A DNA stretch of 64,000 bases, from the NCBI RefSeq assembly GCF_016863195.1, contig NZ_BOOK01000021.1, positions 80,800-144,799 on the forward strand, given 5' to 3'. Below, one piece after another: positions 42,970 through 52,420 of this stretch. This stretch comes from Paraplanobispora takensis. Lineage in GTDB: Bacteria > Actinomycetota > Actinomycetes > Streptosporangiales > Streptosporangiaceae. The position numbers and the translations under genes were made by a program. Under the pieces are notes generated by a model. That model ran no database searches. It was not told the DNA's origin and was given only the letters and a program-made list of their open reading frames with translations. How positions within the stretch are numbered: position 1 is the first letter of the stretch; each line of letters starts with the position of its first letter.

Positions 42970-43602
42970 TCAGACCATCTGGCCCGTGCTCCATGCCCAC
43001 GCGGCGATGCCGACGCGGTTGGCGGCGCCGACCTTGCGCTGGATGTTGGCGATGTGCGTCTTGACCGTCCCGGGGCTGATAACCAGCTCGGCGGCGATGT
43101 CGGCGTTCGTCCCGCCGTGCGCGACGAGGCGGGCGATCTCCAGTTCGCGGGCGGTCAGCGGCTCGGCGGGCGACGGGACCGGCTCGGCGGGGACGCGCAG
43201 GCGGCGGAGCAGCCGGACGGTGATCTGCGGACTGATCAGTGTGTCACCGGCCATGGCCGCGCGGACCGCCTCGACGAGCAGGGCCGGGCCCGACCGCTTC
43301 AGCAGGAATCCGCACGCACCGTCGCGCAGCGCGGCGTGGACGTACTCGTCGAGGTCGAAGGTGGTCACCACGATCACCCGGGTCTCACCCGCCAGCAGCC
43401 TGGTGACCTCCAGCCCGTCGAGGCGGGGCATGCGGATGTCGGCGAGCACCACGTCGGGGTGCAGATGGCGGGCCTGCTCGACCGCGCTGCGCCCGTCGGC
43501 GGCCTCGGCCACGACGGTCATGTCGGGCTGGGCGTCCAGGATGAGCCGGAACCCGATGCGCACGTCCTCCTGATCGTCGGCGAGAAGTATCCGCGTGGTC
43601 AT
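42970..43602 (-). CDS. Response regulator, NarL/LuxR family
   Basis: A 210-residue regulator with receiver Asp55 in DVVLADIRMP and a LuxR-type helix-turn-helix (TARELEIARLVAHGGTNADI, then GTVKTHIANIQRKVGA). It is downstream of the kinase gene at 43747, separated by 144 bp that contain repeats. Confidence 0.94.
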   Translation of the reverse strand: MTTRILLADDQEDVRIGFRLILDAQPDMTVVAEAADGRSAVEQARHLHPDVVLADIRMPRLDGLEVTRLLAGETRVIVVTTFDLDEYVHAALRDGACGFLLKRSGPALLVEAVRAAMAGDTLISPQITVRLLRRLRVPAEPVPSPAEPLTARELEIARLVAHGGTNADIAAELVISPGTVKTHIANIQRKVGAANRVGIAAWAWSTGQMV

Positions 43603-43614
43603 GCCGCCCCCATC

Positions 43615-43761
43615 CCGTGGATCCTATTGATCACGTCTGTCGTCTCCGCCCCGTGGGTCCACCCGGTCACGCCTGTCGTCTCCGCTCGCACCGCAGCGAG
43701 GATGCGCGCGATCATGCCACCGTCTCCGTTCCGCGGGTCCACCAGGTCACGCCGCCTCCGC
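43615..43761. repeat. 36-bp repeats between kinase and response regulator genes
   Basis: Two adjacent imperfect 36-bp units at 43615-43650 and 43651-43686 share CCGTGG-TCC, TCACG and TGTCGTCTCCGC. A third, shortened copy (43731-43761) runs into the 3' end of the kinase gene. The repeats appear to be duplications of the gene end. Confidence 0.7.
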
Positions 43762-44772
43762 GGGCAGGACGGCGGTCACGTGCCAGCCGTCCCGGGTGGG
43801 GCCCGCCTCCAGCGACCCGCCCAGGAGCTCGGCCCGCTCCGCCAGTCCGGCCAGCCCGAACCCGCCCCGGCGGGAGGCCTCGGAGTGGCCGCCGCCGTCG
43901 TCGGTGACCCGCACCCGCACGTTCCTCCCCTCCCGGGTGACCGCGACCTCCACCCGGGTCGCCTGTACGGCGTGCCTGCGCACGTTCGTGAGCGCCTCGG
44001 TCACCACCCGGTAGACGGTGGCCGAGGTCTCCCGCGACAGGTTCAGGCCGGGGGCCACGGTGAGGTCGGCCGCCGGGGAGAACCCCTCGACCAGGCTCTC
44101 CAGACCCTCGACGCCGGGCAGGCGGTGGTCGTTCCCGGAGGCCTCCTGCCGGTCGTGGAGCATCTCCACGGTCCTGTCCAGGGAGGCCAGCGCCCGCTGC
44201 CCGGCCTCCTCGATGCGCCGCAGCGCCTCGGCGACGGCGGGCGGCAGCGGGCCGGGCACCAGGCGGGCGGCCTGCGCCTGGACGAGCATGCCGCCGACGT
44301 CGTGGGCGACGTAGTCGTGCAGGTCACCGGCGAGGGCGAGCCGCTGCGCACGCCTGGCCTCGGCCACCGCGCGGCGCCGGGCGCCGTCGAGGGAGCGCAG
44401 GTAGAAGCCCGCCCCGGCGGCCGCGATCGCGGGCAGGGACCAGGCCGCGCACGCCCCGGCCATCAGGGACGGCTCTCCGGGCCACAGAACGCGCAGGAGT
44501 ATCAGCGCGACGGCCAGTCCCGGCAGCGCCGTCGCGACGGCGGCCCCCCGGCCCGGCGCGCGCCGGGCCGCCAGCAGGACCAGCACGAGCAGCGGGACCG
44601 TCTCGACCATCATCCAGACGGTGGCCTCGGGCCGCCGCCCCAGCAGCGGCTGAGCGGCGGTGATCGCGAGCGACACGGCCCCGCCCGCGCCCGCCGCCAT
44701 CGCGACGGGGATCCGCGGCGCGAAGGCCGCGACCGCCGAGGCCGGCACCAGGCACGCCGAGATCATTTCCAT
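43747..44772 (-). CDS. Two-component sensor histidine kinase, DesK/NarX-like
   Basis: A 341-residue kinase with about five helices in residues 1-125, HisKA_3 His152 in LAGDLHDYVAHD, and ATPase boxes TEALTNVRRHA and DDGGGHSEAS. The protein is short for the family. It is followed by its response regulator. Its 5' region carries 42-bp repeats and faces a divergent membrane-protein gene. Confidence 0.92.
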   Translation of the reverse strand: MEMISACLVPASAVAAFAPRIPVAMAAGAGGAVSLAITAAQPLLGRRPEATVWMMVETVPLLVLVLLAARRAPGRGAAVATALPGLAVALILLRVLWPGEPSLMAGACAAWSLPAIAAAGAGFYLRSLDGARRRAVAEARRAQRLALAGDLHDYVAHDVGGMLVQAQAARLVPGPLPPAVAEALRRIEEAGQRALASLDRTVEMLHDRQEASGNDHRLPGVEGLESLVEGFSPAADLTVAPGLNLSRETSATVYRVVTEALTNVRRHAVQATRVEVAVTREGRNVRVRVTDDGGGHSEASRRGGFGLAGLAERAELLGGSLEAGPTRDGWHVTAVLPAEAA

Positions 44773-44803
44773 AGGCCGACTGTAGAGGGCGGCCGGGAGG
44801 AGC

Positions 44804-44910
44804 GGATCTGCCGGACGGCCGACCGAGGACGGCGCAAGCCGTACCGAATCCCCCGGACGGCCGATCGGAGGCGGCGCAAGCCGTACCGGATACGCCGGAC
44901 GGCGGATGGG
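44804..44910. repeat. 42-bp tandem repeat (2.4 copies) in a divergent promoter region
   Basis: Units start at 44804, 44846 and 44888. Each contains CCGGACGGCCGA, GCGGCGCAAGCC (or a close form) and GTACC. The repeats fill most of the 170-bp gap between the kinase start and the membrane-protein start, so they could be iterated protein-binding sites. Confidence 0.8.
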
Positions 44911-44942
44911 ACTCGTGCCCGCCCCCGGCCCACGCTGGGGTC

Positions 44943-46004
44943 ATGGATACGACGATCACTCGAACGACCGCCCGCTGGGCCCGGTGGGCGGCCTACGCGG
45001 CGGGTGCCTGGTCGCTCGCCTACGGCGGGCTCGGGCTCTGGTGGGCACTCGACGGGCGGGGCTTCCCCTTCGGGGAGGGCGACGTCCCCGACGCCCGGGC
45101 CGAGTCGCTGCTCGGTGCCGCGACGGCGGCCGGGACCGGGCCCGTCATCGCCGCGCTGGGCGCCGCGGGCGCGCTGCTGGCGCTGGTCCTGGCCAGGGTA
45201 CGGCTGCGCGGCGTGCCGCGGGCGGCGGCGCTGGTCCTGGCCTGGGCCGCCGCCCTCACCCTGGCCGTTCTCGTCCCCGACCAGCGGGTCCTGGTCGCGG
45301 TGGCCTACGCTCCGATCGCCCTGGTCGGCCTGCCCTGGGGCTGGCCACCGGCGAACTACTTCGAGGTGGCGTTGCCGTGGCCGGTGCTGAACCTGCTGAT
45401 CTGCATGGCCGGCGGGGCGCTGTGGGGAGCCGCGGCGCTGGCCTTCCAGCGCCGTTCCGCCGGATGCTGCCAGAGCTGCGGGCGCGCGGAGGACGGGCAC
45501 TCCACCTGGACCCGCCCCGCCGCGGCGGCGCGCTGGGGGCGCCGGGCGGCCTACGTCGCCTTCGCCATCCCGCTCTTCTACGCCGTGGTCCGGTGGGCGT
45601 GGGCGCTGAAGATCCCGCTGCTGGTCCCCCACGAGGGCCTGCAGTGGCTGCACGAGACCGGCCTGGTGTGGGCGGGCGCCGGGCTGGCGACGCTGGCCTC
45701 GCTCGGCGGCGTGCTCACGCTCGGGCTGGTGCAGCGCTGGGGCGAGATCTGGCCGCGCTGGGTGATCGGGCTGGCCGGCCGGCGGGTGCCGCCCGCCTTC
45801 CCCGTCACCTTCGCCTCGGTGATCACGGTCATCCTGGCCTCGGCCGGGGCCACGGCCGTGCGCGTCACCGACTGGACCGACCCGGTCGCCTGGCTGGCCA
45901 ACCCGATCACGTACTGGCCGCTCTGGGCGGTGGCCCTGGGCGTCGCCACCGCCGGCTATTACCTGCGCCGGCGGGGGAGGTGCCGCCGCTGCGGGCTGAT
46001 CTGA
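44943..46004 (+). CDS. Polytopic membrane protein with paired Cys motifs
   Basis: A 353-residue protein with about eight helices. It has two hydrophilic Cys pairs: CCQSCGRAEDGHS near residue 178 and CRRCGLI at the C-terminus, which together could form a zinc-ribbon-like site on one face of the membrane. The two halves look like a diverged duplication (GRRAAYVAFAIP resembles the N-terminal WARWAAYAAGAW). No known family was recognised. It is divergent from the kinase/response regulator pair and is a candidate target. Confidence 0.8.
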   Translation: MDTTITRTTARWARWAAYAAGAWSLAYGGLGLWWALDGRGFPFGEGDVPDARAESLLGAATAAGTGPVIAALGAAGALLALVLARVRLRGVPRAAALVLAWAAALTLAVLVPDQRVLVAVAYAPIALVGLPWGWPPANYFEVALPWPVLNLLICMAGGALWGAAALAFQRRSAGCCQSCGRAEDGHSTWTRPAAAARWGRRAAYVAFAIPLFYAVVRWAWALKIPLLVPHEGLQWLHETGLVWAGAGLATLASLGGVLTLGLVQRWGEIWPRWVIGLAGRRVPPAFPVTFASVITVILASAGATAVRVTDWTDPVAWLANPITYWPLWAVALGVATAGYYLRRRGRCRRCGLI

Positions 46005-46188
46005 CCCGCCCCCGCCGCCGGGTGGGTCGTCCGAATGGCCGATGGAGGACTCACCCACTGGTCGCACCCGTGGGACGGGAGTGGCCCTGCGGGGGAGGCG
46101 AAGTCCGTCCGCGAGTCCGATGGCCCGCGTTTTCCCTGGCAATAGCGTCTATCTCGTCATAACGCATTCGTTTTCGGGAGAGGCTGAC

Positions 46189-46959
46189 GTGACTATCACC
46201 GGAGAGGTCGGTGCGTGGAACGCTCGGGGGAACGCGGCGTCCGCCGTGGTGGCCAGGGGCCTGACCAAGGTCTACGGCCAGGGCGACGCGGCCGTGCACG
46301 CCCTTCGGGGGGTGGACGTCTCCTTCGAGACGAGCGCCTTCACCGCGATCATGGGCCCCTCGGGATCCGGCAAGTCGACGCTGATGCACTGCCTGGCCGG
46401 CCTGGACGCGGTCAGCGGCGGGAAGGTGCACATCGGCGACGTGGAGCTGACGGGGCTCAACGACAAGCAGCTCACGCTGCTCAGGCGTGAGCGGATCGGG
46501 TTCATCTTCCAGGCCTTCAACCTGCTGCCGACGCTGACGGCCGAGCAGAACATCCGGCTCCCGCTGGAGATCTCCGGCCGCAAGGCCGACCAGGACCTGT
46601 TCGACCGGGTCGTGGAGACGGTCGGCCTGCGCGACCGGCTCGGGCACAAGCCCACCGAGCTGTCGGGCGGCCAGCAGCAGCGCGTGGCGGTGGCGCGGGC
46701 GCTGATCAGCAAGCCGCAGGTCATCTTCGCCGACGAGCCGACCGGGAACCTGGACTCGCGCAGCGGCGCCGAGGTGCTGTCGTTCCTGCGCACCTCGGTG
46801 CGGGAGCTGGGGCAGACGATCGTGATGGTCACCCACGACCCGGTCGCGGCCTCCTACGCCGATCGGGTGATCTTCCTGCGGGACGGCCTGCTGGTCAGCG
46901 AGCTGATGCGCCCCAGCCCCCAGTCGGTGCTCGACACCCTGATGAAGCTGGAGGCCTGA
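46189..46959 (+). CDS. ABC transporter ATP-binding protein, LolD/MacB type
   Basis: A 256-residue ATPase. Walker [19 protein letters not shown] starts at residue 56, the Q-loop is [17 protein letters not shown], the signature [15 protein letters not shown], and Walker [19 protein letters not shown] at 46189 has GGGAGAGG upstream; further upstream in-frame starts would add a non-conserved leader. It pairs with the FtsX-type permease two bases downstream. Confidence 0.94.
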   Translation: MTITGEVGAWNARGNAASAVVARGLTKVYGQGDAAVHALRGVDVSFETSAFTAIMGPSGSGKSTLMHCLAGLDAVSGGKVHIGDVELTGLNDKQLTLLRRERIGFIFQAFNLLPTLTAEQNIRLPLEISGRKADQDLFDRVVETVGLRDRLGHKPTELSGGQQQRVAVARALISKPQVIFADEPTGNLDSRSGAEVLSFLRTSVRELGQTIVMVTHDPVAASYADRVIFLRDGLLVSELMRPSPQSVLDTLMKLEA

Positions 46960-46961
46960 GG

Positions 46962-49472
46962 GTGCTGAAGACCACTCTGGCCGGGTTGCGGGCGCACAAG
47001 CTGCGCCTGCTGCTCACATCCCTGGCGATCACGCTGGGCGTGGGCTTCATCGCGGGCACGTTCGTGCTCACCGACACCATCGAGGCGGGTTTCCGGCAGA
47101 AGTTCGCGGCGGCGGCCGACAAGATCGACGTGGTGGTGCTGCCCGCGGAGGACGGGGGACGCGAGCGGCAGGCCGTCGGAGCGGACCTGCTGGAGAAGGT
47201 TCGCGGCGTCGAGGGCGTGGCGGACGCGCAGGGCGTCGTGCGCGGTACGGCGGCGCTGATCGGCAAGGACGGCAAGGCCGCCGGCGACTATCCGACCTCG
47301 GCGATCTCGATCCCGGAGGGCAGGCTCAACCGGACCGAGATCACCGGCGGCGCGGCGCCCAGGAGCGCGGCGGAGGCCGTACTGGACGAGAACACCGCCA
47401 AGACGCGCGGGTTCGCGGTGGGCGACAGGATCACCGTCCTGGACTCCAAGAACGTCAAGCACGAGTTCACGCTGGTGGGACTGTTCGACGTCGGCGTCGA
47501 CCAGGCGCTGGCGTACAGCGGCGCGGTCGGCTTCACCACCGGCACCGCGATGAAGATGAGCGGCGAGAAGGACTTCCGGAAGATCGACGTGGCCGCCGCC
47601 GAAGGCGTGACCGCCGAGACCCTGCGCGCGTCGGTCGCCACGGCCCTCGGCACCGGGGCGCAGGTCGAGACCGGCGCGAAGCACGCCGAGGAACTGGCCG
47701 CCGCCAACGGCGCGGACACGAAGATCCTGACCCTGGGCCTGCTGCTGTTCGGCCTGGTCGCGATGTTCGTCGCCGCCCTGGTGATCTACAACACGTTCAA
47801 CATCCTGGTGGCCCAGCGGACCCGCGAGATGGCGCTGCTGCGCTGCATCGGCGCCACCCGCAGGCAGGTGTTCGGCTCGATCGTGCTGGAGTCGGCGGTG
47901 GTCGGCCTGATCTCCTCGGTGCTCGGCCTGCTGACCGGCCTGGGCCTGGGAGCCGGGGCGCTGGCGGTGATCGGGCGGACCGGGCTGGACGTGCCCACCG
48001 GCGCAGTTGCGCTGGCGCCCCGCACGGTCGCGGTCGGCATGGTGCTCGGGATCGTCGTGACGGTCGCCGCGGCGCTGCTGCCGGCCCGGGCGGCGACGCG
48101 GGTGGCGCCGATCGCCGCGCTGCGCTCGCAGGTGGAGGAGCAGACCTTCAGGACCGGGGTGGTCCGGGTCGCGTTCGCGGGGCTGTTCCTGCTGGCCGGG
48201 GTCGGCGCGACGGTGCTCGGGGTGACCCAGGACCCGGGTGAGGCGGCGCTGTTCACCGTCATGGGCGGCGGCGCCCTGACCTTCCTGGCCGTGCTGATCC
48301 TCGGGCCGGTGCTGGTCAAGCCGCTCAGCGCGCTGGTCGGGTGGCTTCCCGGCAGGCTGTTCGGCGTGCCGGGCAGGCTGGCGGTGGACAACTCCCAGCG
48401 CAACCCGAAGCGGTCGGCGACCACGACGGTGGCGCTGACCATCGGCGTGACGCTGATGACGTTGATCTCGGTGCTCACCGCGACGCTGCGCGTGACCTAC
48501 AACGCCAAGCTCGACGAGCAGTTCCCGGTGGACTATCTGGTCGCCTCGCAGGGCGACCAGGGGACCCTCCCCCGGGCGCTGGCCGAGGACCTGCGGGCCA
48601 GGCCCGAGCTGGCCTCCGTGGTGGCGCTGCGCGCCGCCTCGGCGAAGATCGGCAAGCACGGCGAGTTCGAGGTCGGCACGTTCACCGCCGCCGCGGACTT
48701 CACCCCGAAGGCCGCCACCGGTTCGTTCGGCGACCTGAAGCCCGGAACCGCGGCCCTGGCCGACTACGTCGTCAAGGACCTGAAGGTCGAGGTCGGCGAC
48801 ACCATCGCGGTGAAGACGACCGAGGACGGCACGGTACAGCTCAAGGTGGTCGCCACCTTCCTCGGGGAGAACGCCCTGCTGCCCGAGGTGACCGTTCCCG
48901 AGCAGGACTTCGACGGGTACTTCGGCCGGCTGGGCGACGGCCAGATCATCGCCGACGTCAAGGACGGCGTGGCCGAGGAGAACGCGCGCAGGGCGGTCGA
49001 GGCGGCGGCGCAGCCGTACCCAACGGCCAAGGTCTCCAGCTCGACCGAGATCCGCGGGGAGTTCGACGAGGCGCTCGACATGATGCTGATGATCATCACG
49101 GGCCTGCTCGGCCTGGCGATCCTCATCTCGCTGCTGGGCATCGCGAACACGCTGTCGCTGTCGGTGCACGAGCGCACCCGCGAGTCGGCCCTGCTGCGGG
49201 CGCTGGGACTGACCCGGCCGCAGCTGCGCCGCATGCTCTCGGTCGAGGCACTGGTCCTGGGCGTCATCGGCGCCCTGGTGGGTGTGGCGCTGGGGGCCGT
49301 GTTCGGATGGGCCGCGACGACGACGATGACCACCGGGGTCGTCTTCCAGCTCCCGGTCCCGCAGGTCCTGGCGTTCGTGGCGCTGTCCGGCCTGGCCGGG
49401 GTAGTGGCCGCGGTGCTGCCCGCGCGCCGGGCGGCGCGGGCCTCGATCGTCGGCTCGCTGGCCTCGGGCTGA
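46962..49472 (+). CDS. ABC transporter permease, FtsX-like (duplicated)
   Basis: An 836-residue permease. One N-terminal helix (about 18-38), an extracytoplasmic domain (about 40-250), three helices with the FtsX core ([20 protein letters not shown], residues 286-305), a fourth helix pair, a second extracytoplasmic domain (about 500-700), and a second FtsX core near 735 ([20 protein letters not shown]). This matches the widespread actinobacterial FtsX-FtsX family (MacB_PCD domains) likely to act on cell-envelope substrates or peptides. GTG at 46962. Confidence 0.9.
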   Translation: MLKTTLAGLRAHKLRLLLTSLAITLGVGFIAGTFVLTDTIEAGFRQKFAAAADKIDVVVLPAEDGGRERQAVGADLLEKVRGVEGVADAQGVVRGTAALIGKDGKAAGDYPTSAISIPEGRLNRTEITGGAAPRSAAEAVLDENTAKTRGFAVGDRITVLDSKNVKHEFTLVGLFDVGVDQALAYSGAVGFTTGTAMKMSGEKDFRKIDVAAAEGVTAETLRASVATALGTGAQVETGAKHAEELAAANGADTKILTLGLLLFGLVAMFVAALVIYNTFNILVAQRTREMALLRCIGATRRQVFGSIVLESAVVGLISSVLGLLTGLGLGAGALAVIGRTGLDVPTGAVALAPRTVAVGMVLGIVVTVAAALLPARAATRVAPIAALRSQVEEQTFRTGVVRVAFAGLFLLAGVGATVLGVTQDPGEAALFTVMGGGALTFLAVLILGPVLVKPLSALVGWLPGRLFGVPGRLAVDNSQRNPKRSATTTVALTIGVTLMTLISVLTATLRVTYNAKLDEQFPVDYLVASQGDQGTLPRALAEDLRARPELASVVALRAASAKIGKHGEFEVGTFTAAADFTPKAATGSFGDLKPGTAALADYVVKDLKVEVGDTIAVKTTEDGTVQLKVVATFLGENALLPEVTVPEQDFDGYFGRLGDGQIIADVKDGVAEENARRAVEAAAQPYPTAKVSSSTEIRGEFDEALDMMLMIITGLLGLAILISLLGIANTLSLSVHERTRESALLRALGLTRPQLRRMLSVEALVLGVIGALVGVALGAVFGWAATTTMTTGVVFQLPVPQVLAFVALSGLAGVVAAVLPARRAARASIVGSLASG

Positions 49473-49488
49473 TCTGCGGCCCGGCGGT

Positions 49489-49548
49489 TCGCGGACCGGT
49501 GGCCCGGGCGCCCCTAACGGGGGCGGCGCCCAGGCCACTGGTCCGCGA
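49489..49548. terminator. Bidirectional hairpin between convergent genes
   Basis: Arms 49489-49504 (TCGCGGACCGGTGGCC) and 49533-49548 pair at 15 of 16 positions, with an inner GC-rich hairpin. It covers the stop of the minus-strand partner gene and would end transcription from both sides. Confidence 0.65.
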
Positions 49549-49783
49549 CGGTCTCGGGGTTGAGGAGGGGACGGATGTCGATCTCGCCGGTGGCCTTGTC
49601 GATCACGATGCAGCCGGCGCCGACGGTGTCGGGCAGCACCGCCGGATCGTCGGACTCGTGCTCCTTCGACCAGGCGACATAGCCCTCCTTGAAGGCATAT
49701 ATCCCGATCTCCAGGGCGGCGTCGCGGTGGCGGACCCCGTTGATGTACTCCTCGGCCACGGCCCGCGCCTGCTCGAGGTTCAC
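49514..49783 (-). CDS. YrhB/Imm35-like putative immunity protein
   Basis: An 89-residue protein. NLEQARAVAEEYING at the N-terminus and GCIVIDKATGEIDI near residue 58 follow the pattern of YrhB/Imm35-type small proteins: a helix, then beta strands, with the IVDKxTG-like turn. The start overlaps the stop of the Tox-PL-like gene by 4 bp, so the two are coupled, as in toxin-immunity pairs. The assignment rests on pattern and context, and another small alpha/beta family is possible. Confidence 0.65.
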   Translation of the reverse strand: MNLEQARAVAEEYINGVRHRDAALEIGIYAFKEGYVAWSKEHESDDPAVLPDTVGAGCIVIDKATGEIDIRPLLNPETVADQWPGRRPR

Positions 49784-50529
49784 AGCCTCCGTCCCTCCCT
49801 GTCGACGATCATGCAGAAGACCCCCGTCACGGAGTCGTAGGGCGGCTCGACGGCCATGTGACCGCGCTGGGCGTCGATCCAGATCACCTCTCCGCCGGAG
49901 TTGACCGCGTTCCAGGCGTGGCTGCCGCCGCTGGGCCACCGGGTGACCAGGAGTGCGGCCGCGCCGTGCCCGCCGGCCAGCAGCGTCTGCGCGACCATGG
50001 TGTAGGCCCGCCTGCCCTGCCCCGCGTGCTGGAAGCGCTGGCCCAGCCAGCGCTCGGCCCGGGCCGAGCCGCCGGCCTCCCCGCTGAGCAGCGGCTTCCC
50101 GATGCGGTCGTACTCGGGATAGCGGGGCGCGGCCACCGTCGGCACGCCGTACCAGGTCGCCAGGACGGCCATCGCGCAGTCCATGGCGTTGGTCGCCCGG
50201 AACGGGTCGTCGGTCGAGCCCGCGCCGTTGATCAACCGGATCCACATGCCGCGGGGGTCGGGGAAGCGCCGCGGCACCCCGTGCTCGTCGACCGGTACGG
50301 CCAGCGCGATGTCGGCCTGCGACTGCGGCTCCGGCCGCGCCAGCCCGCCCTCCATGCCGTACGGCCGGCAGCGGTCGAGCCGCGGCGGCCGCCAGGGCTC
50401 GCGCTCCGGCTCCCGGGGCGGCGCCACGACCACCGAGGCCGGAACGTCCAGCTCGAAGTCACGCCAGCGTTTCCCGTCCGAGGTCACAACCGGGTTGTAG
50501 ATTCCTTCGGGCAGCAACCGTCGCGTCAC
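49780..50529 (-). CDS. Tox-PL-like papain-fold putative toxin (glutamine deamidase type)
   Basis: A 249-residue protein with a possible papain-like catalytic triad: Cys118 in ATNAMDCAMAVLATWYG, His204 in GSHAWNAVN and Asp219 in EVIWIDAQRGH. This Cys, His, Asp order and spacing match Tox-PL (toxin glutamine deamidase) domains of polymorphic toxins. There is no signal peptide, membrane helix or delivery domain; the N-terminal 90 residues are Pro/Arg-rich. GTG at 50529 has AAGGGGGA upstream. Its downstream partner looks like an immunity gene. It could also be a regulatory deamidase or protease. Confidence 0.75.
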   Translation of the reverse strand: MTRRLLPEGIYNPVVTSDGKRWRDFELDVPASVVVAPPREPEREPWRPPRLDRCRPYGMEGGLARPEPQSQADIALAVPVDEHGVPRRFPDPRGMWIRLINGAGSTDDPFRATNAMDCAMAVLATWYGVPTVAAPRYPEYDRIGKPLLSGEAGGSARAERWLGQRFQHAGQGRRAYTMVAQTLLAGGHGAAALLVTRWPSGGSHAWNAVNSGGEVIWIDAQRGHMAVEPPYDSVTGVFCMIVDREGRRL

Positions 50530-50644
50530 GCGAATCCCCCTTCGCCCCACCCGTTTCGCAGCCGATGGTAGGACGCCCGCCTGCGCGGCGTCGGGGAGTT
50601 GGCCATATCCGGACCTGCGGCATTCCACCGGCGGGCGATCGGGG

Positions 50645-52321
50645 TCAGGCGACGTTGACCCTGATCGCGTGCCAGCCGGTGGCGCCGTCGGGGGCGACCG
50701 GCGCCTGCTCGGAGGTCTGGGTGTAGCCGGTGGCGTCGGTGGCCCGCACCTCGATGGTGTGCTCCCCCGCGGTGGCCTCCCAGTCGTCGATCACCCACTG
50801 GCGCCAGGTGTCGGCCGTCGGCGCCTCCGCCAGCCTGGCCTGGCGCCACGGCCCCCGGTCGATCCGCACCTCGACGGCGTCGATCCCCTTGTGCTGGGCC
50901 CAGGCCACGCCCGCCACGGTCGTCCGGCCCGCCGGAACGGTCGCCCCGGACTTCGGCAGGTCGATGCGCGACTGCGTCTTGATCGGCCCCTCGGCCGACC
51001 ATCCCCGGGGCGTCCAGTACGCCTCGTCCCGGTCGAACCGGGTGACCTTGATCTCCGTGACCCACTTCGTCGCCGAGACGTAGCCGTACAGCCCGGGGAC
51101 GACCTGGCGGGCCGGGAAGCCGTGGTCGACGGGCAGCGCCTCGCCGTTCATCGCGATGGCGAGCAGCGCGTCGCGGCCGTCCATGACGACGTCGGCCGGG
51201 GTGCCGCAGGTCCAGCCGTCGGCGGAGGTGCTCAGGAGCATGTCGGCGTCCTTGTGCACCCCCGCCTCGCGCAGGATGTCGGCCAGACGGGCGCCGAGCC
51301 AGCGGGCGTTGCCGATGTACGGCCCGCCGACCTCGTTGGAGACGCAGCAGAGCGTGACGTCGGCCTCCACCATGGGACGCCGCATCAGGTCGGCGAAGGT
51401 CAGTTCGATCGGCCGGTCGACCATGCCGTGGATCTTCAGGGTCCAGCTGCCGGGCTCGACCTTGGGAACGATGATCGCGGTGTCCACCCGGTAGAAGTCG
51501 GCGTTGGGGGTGAAGAAGGGCGACAGGCCCCTGATCTTGAGGTCGCTCCCGGCGGGGACCGGCTTGGCCGCGGTCGCGGGCGACGGCAGCGCCAGGCCGA
51601 CGCGGGCCTGGTCCACCTCCGCGCCTCCGGACAGCAGCCGTCCCACCGCACCGGCGGCCCCGGCCGCGACCACCCCGCCGAGCAGGCCGGTCAGCAGCCC
51701 GCGCCGGTCGAAGGAGTGCAGGTCGTCCCCGGCCCGCATGATCGGCGGCGCCGTCACGATCACCCCGTCCTGCCCGGATGCCGGGTGGAGAGCCGCCTCG
51801 TCCTCGCTCCGCGACGCGGCCGGGGTGTCCGCCGTCTCTGAATCGGCGCCGGGCCGGGGACGGGGTGCGCCCGAGCCGGCGGCGACGGAGCGGCGGACCA
51901 GCCGGGAGAGGGCCACCATGCCGGCGCCGACGCCGGCCAGGACCGGGAAGACGTCGGGCAGGCCCGCCTCGGGACGGGTCAGCGACGCCGCCAGGCCGAT
52001 CACGCCGAGGACGACCAGGCCGGCGTGGCCGTACCGGAGATCGCGGAAGGCCAGGATCCCGATCCCGACGGCGAAGGCGGCAAGGACCACGGAGACGCCC
52101 GAGAGCAGGACGGCCTTGTCGGCCTCGCCGAAGGTCCCGATGGCCCATTCCTTCAGCCAGGACGGGGACAGGTCCACGACGGCGTTGCCGACCGTGAGGA
52201 CCGGGAACGCCGACGCCTTCACGACCCCGGCGACCAGCCATGACACCCCGATCGCCACGGCCCCCGTGACCAGCCCGACCAGCGCCGCGGCCCACGCGGG
52301 CACGCCCCTGTAGCTCTCCAT
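50645..52321 (-). CDS. Membrane-anchored molybdopterin-dependent oxidoreductase (sulfite oxidase family)
   Basis: A 558-residue protein. Four to five helices occupy residues 1-140; a linker follows with a Tat-like FDRRGLLTGLLGG segment near 207. The molybdopterin domain (about 265-430) has the Mo-ligand Cys326 in TLCCVSNEVGGP. The C-terminal Mo-co dimerisation domain (about 445-555) contains VAGVAWAQHKGIDAVEVRID cut to core. It probably faces outside and oxidises or reduces a small molecule such as sulfite or a sulfoxide. No heme partner is adjacent. Confidence 0.9.
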   Translation of the reverse strand: MESYRGVPAWAAALVGLVTGAVAIGVSWLVAGVVKASAFPVLTVGNAVVDLSPSWLKEWAIGTFGEADKAVLLSGVSVVLAAFAVGIGILAFRDLRYGHAGLVVLGVIGLAASLTRPEAGLPDVFPVLAGVGAGMVALSRLVRRSVAAGSGAPRPRPGADSETADTPAASRSEDEAALHPASGQDGVIVTAPPIMRAGDDLHSFDRRGLLTGLLGGVVAAGAAGAVGRLLSGGAEVDQARVGLALPSPATAAKPVPAGSDLKIRGLSPFFTPNADFYRVDTAIIVPKVEPGSWTLKIHGMVDRPIELTFADLMRRPMVEADVTLCCVSNEVGGPYIGNARWLGARLADILREAGVHKDADMLLSTSADGWTCGTPADVVMDGRDALLAIAMNGEALPVDHGFPARQVVPGLYGYVSATKWVTEIKVTRFDRDEAYWTPRGWSAEGPIKTQSRIDLPKSGATVPAGRTTVAGVAWAQHKGIDAVEVRIDRGPWRQARLAEAPTADTWRQWVIDDWEATAGEHTIEVRATDATGYTQTSEQAPVAPDGATGWHAIRVNVA

Positions 52322-52420
52322 GCTGCAGACGCTACGCCCGCCGGGGGCCGCAGGTTCTTACGCGCCGATTACGGGACATGATCGACATGGCCCGATCCCG
52401 CCGTCGGGAACGGTGCGGGA

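Noticed and set aside
44804..44910. CRISPR-like array
   Set aside because: The units are contiguous, without unique spacers, number under three, and no cas genes are present.
46854..49538. Open frame of nearly 900 codons antisense to the FtsX-type permease
   Set aside because: His/Gln/Arg-rich antisense composition with no recognisable domain; the plus-strand gene is clear.
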